From Chitinophagaceae bacterium (GTDB lineage: Bacteria; Bacteroidota; Bacteroidia; Chitinophagales; Chitinophagaceae), in contig JADKHN010000004.1 in assembly GCA_016721725.1 (NCBI GenBank), positions 1 through 64,000 of the forward strand: a stretch of DNA of 64,000 bases, in the 5' to 3' direction. The translations under genes were made by a program, and so were the position numbers. The notes under the pieces are model-generated. The model saw only the letters and a program-made list of their open reading frames with translations. It searched no databases and was not told where the DNA came from. Shown in pieces: positions 58,868 through 64,000 of this stretch. Numbering within the stretch: position 1 is the stretch's first letter; each line of letters starts with the position of its first letter.

Positions 58868-61285
58868 TTACACCAGTGCGATCTCCAGCACCTGCTGCAT
58901 ATTCTTCACATAATGGAATTTGATGCCCCGGATGAATTCGCTGTTGATCTCATGCACGTCTTTTTCATTCTGCCAGCACATGATGATCTCCTTGAGCCCG
59001 GCCCGCTTGGCCGCCAGTACTTTTTCCTTGATGCCGCCAACCGGTAAGACCTGTCCGCGTAAGGTGATCTCACCCGTCATGGCCAGGAAGGGTTTCACTT
59101 TCCGCCCGGTGAACGCGCTCGCCAATGCGGTGAGCATGGTGATGCCTGCACTGGGCCCATCTTTTGGAACGGCCCCTTCGGGTACGTGTATGTGAATGTC
59201 TTTCTGATTGAAGACGGCGGGATCCAGGTTCACTTTACGGCAATTGGCCTCCAGGTAGGTGAGGGCCGTGCTGGCGCTTTCCTTCATGACATTGCCGAGG
59301 TTGCCGGTCATCTTCAGTTCGCCCTTTCCTTCGCTCAATTGTGTTTCAATGAAGAGGATATCTCCTCCCACATAGGTCCAGGCCAGTCCGACCGCGACAC
59401 CCGGCATATTGGCGATCTTATAGAGGTCATTGCTGTAACGGGGTTTACCCAATATCTTCTCAATATCTTTCGCGGTGATGGTGGGTTTCAGTTTCCCTTT
59501 CACCACGAGTTCCTTGGCCTGGTAACGCATGATGCCGGCGAGCATACGGTCCAGTTCACGAACCCCGCTCTCCCGGGTATAATCCTGGATCACTTTTTCC
59601 AGCACGGTATCGCTGATCTTGAACGGACTGATCTTTTCCTTTGCCGATGGGCCGAGCCCATGCATCTCCTTTTGCTTGGGGATGAGGTGCCTTTTGGCGA
59701 TCTCGATCTTTTCCTCTACGGCATAACCGCTGAGGTCGATGATCTCCAAACGGTCTCGCAACGCGGGTTGTATGCTGCCCAGGTTATTGGCCGTGGCGAT
59801 GAAAAGGATGCGGCTGAGGTCATATTCCAGTTCAAGGTAATTGTCGTAGAAACTGTTGTTCTGTTCGGGATCCAGCACTTCCAGCAAGGCCGATGAAGGA
59901 TCACCCCGGTGATCGCTGCCCACTTTATCGATCTCATCCAGGATCATAACGGGATTGCTTGATTTCACTTTACGGATCGATTGTAATATCCTGCCGGGCA
60001 TGGCGCCGATATAGGTCTTGCGGTGTCCGCGGATCTCGCTCTCATCATGCAAGCCGCCCAGGCTCACCCGTACATATTTCCGGTTGATGGCTGCGGCGAT
60101 ACTTTTGCCGAGGCTGGTCTTGCCAATGCCTGGAGGCCCGATGAAGCAGAGTATCGGCGATTTCATATCGCCTTTGAGTTTCAGGACCGCCAGGTATTCA
60201 AGGATCCTTTCCTTGATCAGCTTCATGCCGTAATGATCGTTATCGAGGATCTTCCGGGCTTTCTTCAGGTCATAGGAATCTTCCGTATAATCTTCCCAGG
60301 GCAGGTCCAGCATCAGGTCGAGGTGATTGTACACCACGGAATAATCCGGAGTGGAAGGATGCATGCGTTCCAGCTTTTCCACGCCTTTCGTGAACATTTC
60401 CTTCGCCGCTGCGCTCCATTTCTTTGTCTCCGCCTTTTTCTGCATTTCCTTTACTTCCGCCACATTGTCCCCACCCAGTTCATCCTTGATGGCTTTCATC
60501 TGTTGCTGGAGGAAATATTCCCTTTGCTGTTTGTCCAGTTCAGCACGGGTCTTATTGGTCACTTTATTCTTCAGTTCGGCGTATTGCAATTCGGTCTGCA
60601 TCAGGTTCATCAGCAATTCAGCCCGGGCCTTGATATTGGAGATATTGAGCAGGCTCTGCTTTTCCTTGATATCCGCATTGAGGTTGCTGCTCACAAAATG
60701 GATGAGGAAGGAAGGGTTCTCGATATTCTTGAGGATGATGGCCGCTTCGCTGGGCAGGTTGGGAGAGAGGTTGACGATCTGGCCGGCCAGGTCCTTGATA
60801 CTGCTCACCATCGCGTTGAAATCGGGATCGTCTTTACTGAGGGTCTCCGTGAGCAGTTTGATCCGGGCTTTGAAATAAGGTTCATCCGAACTGATCTCTT
60901 CGATCTTGCAACGTTTACGTCCCTGGATGATGATGGTGGTGCCTCCATCGGGCATTTTGATGAGTTTCGCGATCTTGGCCACGGTGCCGATCTCTTCCAG
61001 GTCGCTGACGGTTGGTTCTTCCACCGTACTGTCTTTTTGCGCTACCACGGCGATCAATTTGTCAGCCTTATAAGCGTCGTTTACGGCTTTAATGCCTTTA
61101 TCCCGACTGACGGTGATCGGTATCACAACACCCGGGAACAGCACGGTGTTCCGCAGCGGCAACAAGGGTAATTCCTCTGGAATCGTCTCCAGGTCGTCAC
61201 TTCCGTCATCTCCCTCATTCAGGGGTATGATGGGCATGAACTCCATTTCCTCATCCGGTCCCTGCAAATAAAATTTCTTATCCAT
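58868..61285 (-). CDS. lon: ATP-dependent protease Lon
   Basis: An 805-residue Lon-A protease. The N-terminal substrate domain (about 35-240) has LPLLPLRNTVLFPGVVIPIT; a helical region QREYFLQQQMKAIKDELG leads to the AAA+ module (about 345-600) with Walker A FIGPPGIGKTSLGKSIA and Walker B VMILDEIDKV, then the proteolytic domain. The catalytic dyad is Ser in PKDGPSAGITM (about 712) and Lys in VGGIKEKVLAAK (about 755), at the normal 43-residue spacing. It degrades damaged or regulatory proteins in the cytoplasm. The gene has its own promoter region, about 300 bases upstream to cca, which is divergent. Confidence 0.97.
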   Translation of the reverse strand: MDKKFYLQGPDEEMEFMPIIPLNEGDDGSDDLETIPEELPLLPLRNTVLFPGVVIPITVSRDKGIKAVNDAYKADKLIAVVAQKDSTVEEPTVSDLEEIGTVAKIAKLIKMPDGGTTIIIQGRKRCKIEEISSDEPYFKARIKLLTETLSKDDPDFNAMVSSIKDLAGQIVNLSPNLPSEAAIILKNIENPSFLIHFVSSNLNADIKEKQSLLNISNIKARAELLMNLMQTELQYAELKNKVTNKTRAELDKQQREYFLQQQMKAIKDELGGDNVAEVKEMQKKAETKKWSAAAKEMFTKGVEKLERMHPSTPDYSVVYNHLDLMLDLPWEDYTEDSYDLKKARKILDNDHYGMKLIKERILEYLAVLKLKGDMKSPILCFIGPPGIGKTSLGKSIAAAINRKYVRVSLGGLHDESEIRGHRKTYIGAMPGRILQSIRKVKSSNPVMILDEIDKVGSDHRGDPSSALLEVLDPEQNNSFYDNYLELEYDLSRILFIATANNLGSIQPALRDRLEIIDLSGYAVEEKIEIAKRHLIPKQKEMHGLGPSAKEKISPFKISDTVLEKVIQDYTRESGVRELDRMLAGIMRYQAKELVVKGKLKPTITAKDIEKILGKPRYSNDLYKIANMPGVAVGLAWTYVGGDILFIETQLSEGKGELKMTGNLGNVMKESASTALTYLEANCRKVNLDPAVFNQKDIHIHVPEGAVPKDGPSAGITMLTALASAFTGRKVKPFLAMTGEITLRGQVLPVGGIKEKVLAAKRAGLKEIIMCWQNEKDVHEINSEFIRGIKFHYVKNMQQVLEIALV

Positions 61286-61378
61286 AATAATCTCAATATA
61301 AAGTCAATTTGTCAATAGGGCACTATGAAACCCAGTTTTTTATGTAGAAGGTTAATAGGTCAATATTGATGCCAGTTT

Positions 61379-61475
61379 AGTTGATAGTTGATAGTTGATA
61401 GTTTATAGTTCATAGTTGATTCCGCCGCCGCCTGGTGTTCCCGAAAGCATCGGGACAGGTATCACCAGCGGCATG
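61379..61475. repeat. TAGTTGATAGT satellite and palindromic element upstream of cca
   Basis: 61379-61421 is a run of TAGTTGATAGTTGATAGT units. 61421-61473 is an imperfect palindrome, GCCGCCGCCTGGTG ... TCACCAGCGGC, enclosing CCCGAAAGCATCGGG. A relative stands after cca at 63007-63058. No gene is supported in 61286-61585. Confidence 0.7.
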
Positions 61476-61571
61476 GCTGGAGGTTAGCTGTTAGCTAAGA
61501 ATAGCGTCTTTTGAGATGGTGCATTTAACTAATAGCAAATGGTTAAAAGCTAACGGCTACTTTCCTTTCCT

Positions 61572-61579
61572 TAAATTTG
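61572..61579 (+). promoter_or_regulatory. -7-like TAAATTTG at cca start
   Basis: TAAATTTG ends six bases before the cca ATG at 61586, implying a start of transcription within a few bases of the ATG. Confidence 0.45.
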
Positions 61580-61585
61580 CCGTTC

Positions 61586-63004
61586 ATGGACATCAGGTGT
61601 ACCGATACGGAACTGGCTATTTTACGAAAGATCGCAGACGCGGCTGCGGAGCTGTCTGTTCCCTGTTACCTGATCGGAGGTTTTGTCAGGGATAAACTGC
61701 TGGAACGTGAGACCAAGGATATTGATATTGTATGTGTAGGTGACGGGATCAAACTGGCTGAAAAGGTCTCCGGCTATTTCAGTCCGGCGCCTGAAGTGCA
61801 TTTCTTTAAGAATTTCGGGACTGCCCAGATCAAAACGGAATCCTTTGAGATCGAATTCGTGGGCGCCCGAAAAGAAAGTTACCGGTCCGACAGCCGTAAG
61901 CCCGCTGTTGAGGACGGCAGCCTGGAAGATGACCAGAACCGGCGCGATTTTACCATCAATGCCCTGGCCATCAGTCTTAATGCCGCTGATTACGGCACCC
62001 TGATCGATCCGTTCCATGGACTCCGGGACCTGGCGGATAAAAGGCTGAAAACACCCCTGGATCCGGCACAGACCTATAGTGATGATCCTTTGCGCATGAT
62101 GCGGGCCATCCGTTTTGCCGCGCAATTGGGCTTTACCATCGAGGAGCGGTCTTTTCAGGCGATCGGGGAAAATGCGAAACGCATCTCCATTGTCAGCGGG
62201 GAGCGCATCGCCGATGAACTCAATAAGATCCTGCTTTGCAGAAAGCCTTCGGTCGGTTTTGATCTCCTGTATAAAAGTGGTCTGCTGAAACTCATCTTTC
62301 CCCAAATGGTTGACCTGGCCGGCGCGGAATACATCGATGGGCACGGGCATAAGGATAATTTCTATCACACGTTGCAGGTGGTGGACAATATCTCCGCCAA
62401 GACGGATGATCTCTGGCTGAGGTGGGCGGCCGTCTTGCATGATATCGCCAAACCGGCCACCAAGAAATTTGAAGAAGGGCATGGCTGGACCTTCCATGGC
62501 CATGAAGTAGTGGGCGGACGGATGGTACCCAGGATCTTCACCAAACTCAAATTGCCGCAGAATGAGAAGATGCGCTTTGTTCGTAAAATGGTGGAACTGC
62601 ACCTGCGGCCGATCAGTCTGACGAGGGAAAATATAACGGACAGCGCCATACGCAGATTATTGTTCGATGCCGGGGAGGATTTCGATGCCCTGATGACCCT
62701 TTGTGAGGCAGATATCACCTCCAAGAACAAACAAAAAGTGAAACGTTTCCTGGAGAATTTCGAAATGGTTCGTCGCCGGTGTGAGGAAGTGGAGGAAAAG
62801 GACCATCTCCGCAACTGGCAACCACCCATTACCGGTGAGCTGATCATGGAAACCTTTGGTCTTCAACCCAGCCGGGCCGTTGGGGACATCAAGAATGCCA
62901 TACGGGAAGCCATACTGGACGGCGTGATACCCAATGAGTATGATGCGGCCCATGCGTTCATGATGGAGAAGGCGAAGGCAATGGGGTTGAAGGTTGAAGG
63001 TTGA
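61586..63004 (+). CDS. cca: tRNA nucleotidyltransferase (CCA-adding) with HD domain
   Basis: A 472-residue class II nucleotidyltransferase. The catalytic palm is CYLIGGFVRDKLLERE (GG-x-VR-D) with TKDIDIVCVGDG supplying the two Asp; EIEFVGARKESY, RRDFTINALAISL and DDPLRMMRAIRFAAQLGF are the other conserved motifs for ATP/CTP selection. An HD phosphohydrolase domain (about 255-400) has HKDNFYHTLQVVDN and VLHDIAKPATKKFEE. It builds or repairs the CCA end of tRNA. In this window tRNA-Lys does not encode CCA. The ATG at 61586 is preferred; a TTG upstream lies inside the -7 box. Confidence 0.95.
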   Translation: MDIRCTDTELAILRKIADAAAELSVPCYLIGGFVRDKLLERETKDIDIVCVGDGIKLAEKVSGYFSPAPEVHFFKNFGTAQIKTESFEIEFVGARKESYRSDSRKPAVEDGSLEDDQNRRDFTINALAISLNAADYGTLIDPFHGLRDLADKRLKTPLDPAQTYSDDPLRMMRAIRFAAQLGFTIEERSFQAIGENAKRISIVSGERIADELNKILLCRKPSVGFDLLYKSGLLKLIFPQMVDLAGAEYIDGHGHKDNFYHTLQVVDNISAKTDDLWLRWAAVLHDIAKPATKKFEEGHGWTFHGHEVVGGRMVPRIFTKLKLPQNEKMRFVRKMVELHLRPISLTRENITDSAIRRLLFDAGEDFDALMTLCEADITSKNKQKVKRFLENFEMVRRRCEEVEEKDHLRNWQPPITGELIMETFGLQPSRAVGDIKNAIREAILDGVIPNEYDAAHAFMMEKAKAMGLKVEG

Positions 63005-63006
63005 AG

Positions 63007-63058
63007 GTTTGCCGCCGCGTGGTGTACTGAGCAATGACGAAGTATCACCAGCGGCATT
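63007..63058. repeat. Palindromic GCCGCCGCGTGGTG element after cca
   Basis: GCCGCCGCGTGGTGTACTGA and AAGTATCACCAGCGGCAT arms, related to the element at 61421. The two bracket the cca gene. GTTGAAGGTTGAAGGTT repeats precede it and even overlap the cca C-terminus. Confidence 0.7.
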
Positions 63059-63134
63059 AGGATAAAGGTTGGAGGTTTGAGGTTAAGGGTTTGAGCATGA
63101 GGTAAAGAATTTTAAATTCTTAATTCTTAATTCT

Positions 63135-63142
63135 TAATTTTG
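63135..63142 (+). promoter_or_regulatory. -7-like TAATTTTG before pRiA4b-like gene
   Basis: TAATTTTG ends four bases before the ATG, with TTTA 20 bases upstream (63111-63114), one base off the -33 consensus. It overlaps a TTCTTAATTCTTAATT satellite, so a chance match is possible. Confidence 0.45.
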
Positions 63143-63146
63143 TGAC

Positions 63147-63719
63147 ATGGCTATTTTACGGTTCAGGATATATTGGGAAGATGATGACAGTGTTTACCGC
63201 GACATCGCGATCCGTCATTCCCAGAACTTTCTCGATCTGCATTCGGCCATCCTGAAAGCCTTTGAGTTCGACAACAAGCACAAAGCCACTTTTTACCGCA
63301 GTAACGACAACTGGCTGCGCGGCCGGGAGATCTCCCTCGAAAAATACGACAAAGTGTACAAGGCCGACCCCTTGCTCATGCACGAGACCGCCATCAGCAC
63401 CGAGATCAGCAATCCCAACCAGAAATTCATCTATGAATACGATTTCAACAAGATGTGGCATTTCATGGTGGAACTGATCCATGTGGATAAGGAGGAAAAC
63501 AAGAAACTGACTTACCCGGCCTGTGTCCGAACCGAGGGGATCGCTCCTTCTCAATATGGCACCAAGGGCCTGGTAGACAGCCGCCTGGCTGAAATGGAAG
63601 AAAAATACGACCTGCAACCCGATGCCATGGCCGAAGGTTTTGGTGAAGAAGGTGAAGAAGAAGAAGCCGGGGCCGAGGAGGAAGAAGCAACCGGTAATGA
63701 AGAGAATGACGGGTTTTAA
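63147..63719 (+). CDS. Plasmid pRiA4b ORF-3-like protein
   Basis: A 190-residue protein of the pRiA4b ORF-3/IS1096 TnpR-like family. Residues about 1-140 hold the fold: LRFRIYWEDDDSVYRDIAI, the helix SQNFLDLHSAILKAFEF, YRSNDNWLRGREI and FIYEYDFNKMWHFMVELIHV. The C-terminal tail is a long run of acidic residues (EEGEEEEAGAEEEEATGNEE). Despite the name, chromosomal copies are common in Bacteroidota and the function is not known. No plasmid or insertion-sequence neighbours are present. Confidence 0.85.
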   Translation: MAILRFRIYWEDDDSVYRDIAIRHSQNFLDLHSAILKAFEFDNKHKATFYRSNDNWLRGREISLEKYDKVYKADPLLMHETAISTEISNPNQKFIYEYDFNKMWHFMVELIHVDKEENKKLTYPACVRTEGIAPSQYGTKGLVDSRLAEMEEKYDLQPDAMAEGFGEEGEEEEAGAEEEEATGNEENDGF

Positions 63720-63888
63720 TAAGGGATAATATTTTAGATCCTGCCCGGTTTCATCATCTGATCCTCTCTTCAATGGATTTCCCTCTCATATAAAAGTATA
63801 GCGGCATGAGCACTATTCATTGATCCATTATCCATTATCCATTTTTCATTTTTCATTAATAAGGGTTCTTCACAAACTCGAAATCATC

Positions 63889-64000
63889 TTGAAAAAAACA
63901 GCCCTCTTCATCGTTGGTCCCACCGCCGTTGGAAAAACAGCCCAGGCCATCCGGGTAGCCGAACTGTTCAATACCGAGATCATCTCCGCCGACAGCCGCC
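63889..64000 (+). CDS. miaA: tRNA dimethylallyltransferase, 5' part
   Basis: The first 37 codons of miaA, cut by the window end. It begins TTG at 63889 and reads LKKTALFIVGPTAVGKTAQA then NTEIISADSR, which is the P-loop and the DSRQ-type substrate motif of MiaA. The enzyme adds dimethylallyl to A37 of tRNAs reading U-starting codons. The start is TTG; no ATG is in frame nearby. The upstream 63720-63888 holds TCCATTATCCATTATCC and TTTTTCATTTTTCATT repeats. Confidence 0.9.
   Translation, partial: MKKTALFIVGPTAVGKTAQAIRVAELFNTEIISADSR

Noticed and set aside
60023..61171. A 382-residue plus-strand open frame inside lon
   Set aside because: It is antisense to a complete, motif-rich lon gene; its composition (His, Asp, Gln rich, no domain) is that of a shadow frame.
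63147..63719. Evidence of a plasmid or IS element
   Set aside because: The pRiA4b ORF-3 name is historical; chromosomal copies are common and no transposase or replication gene is nearby.

Overview
The window looks like chromosomal DNA from a Bacteroidota bacterium, most likely Chitinophagia/Chitinophagaceae. The evidence is a giant Oar-like TonB-dependent receptor, DUF2911 and carboxypeptidase-regulatory-like proteins, a TamB-like protein, promoters of the TTTG-N19/20-TAnnTTTG type, almost no Shine-Dalgarno sequences, several TTG starts, and many short palindromic repeats between genes. The placement is inferred from gene families and promoter style; no 16S gene is present. No prophage, CRISPR array, rRNA or complete insertion sequence was seen.

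Region 1 (1-9.7 kb) is an envelope polysaccharide locus read rightwards: a methyltransferase, a GT2, a second methyltransferase, a Wzy-like membrane polymerase, a GT4 and an exosortase with an intact Cys/Arg/His triad. A toxin-antitoxin pair, a carbamoyltransferase, another GT2 and a CpsB-type phosphatase follow. Every gene from 1 to about 4.4 kb is broken by small indels, nearly all of them one-base losses in homopolymers, while the rest of the window is almost clean. I read this as poor consensus at a contig end rather than gene decay.

Region 2 (10-26 kb) is a stress and envelope-maintenance region: two double-domain universal stress proteins, a baeRF-type protein, a flavin-binding PPOX-like protein, a YtxH/holin-like/basic-protein trio resembling enterobacterial yqjD-E-K, a PAS histidine kinase followed by a receiver-CRP fusion regulator, then an L,D-transpeptidase, Hsp20, a cardiolipin-synthase-like enzyme, an AI-2E family permease and a Na/Pi cotransporter.

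Region 3 (26-34.7 kb) has tRNA-Arg, a GCS2 carboxylate-amine ligase and an ATP-grasp ligase divergent from an esterase (a possible small-molecule pathway), the TonB-dependent receptor and ribBA.

Region 4 (34.8-54.4 kb) has TamB, a DinB-like protein, gamma-glutamyltransferase, a rightward run of M14 peptidase, PIG-L deacetylase, a 34-residue membrane peptide and a sodium:solute symporter, a broken ORF6N gene that holds an inverted-repeat segment, and a leftward run of SAM hydrolase, ECF sigma factor, a TonB-tailed membrane partner and DUF2911, with an SDR upstream.

Region 5 (54.5-64 kb) has tRNA-Lys, a LuxE-like acyltransferase, a lipoprotein, a UbiA-like membrane protein, an M42 peptidase, lon, cca, a pRiA4b ORF-3-like protein and the start of miaA. 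The strongest leads for new biology are the exosortase-linked polysaccharide locus, the GCS2/ATP-grasp/esterase group, the symporter micro-peptide, the stress/signalling block and the repeat families.
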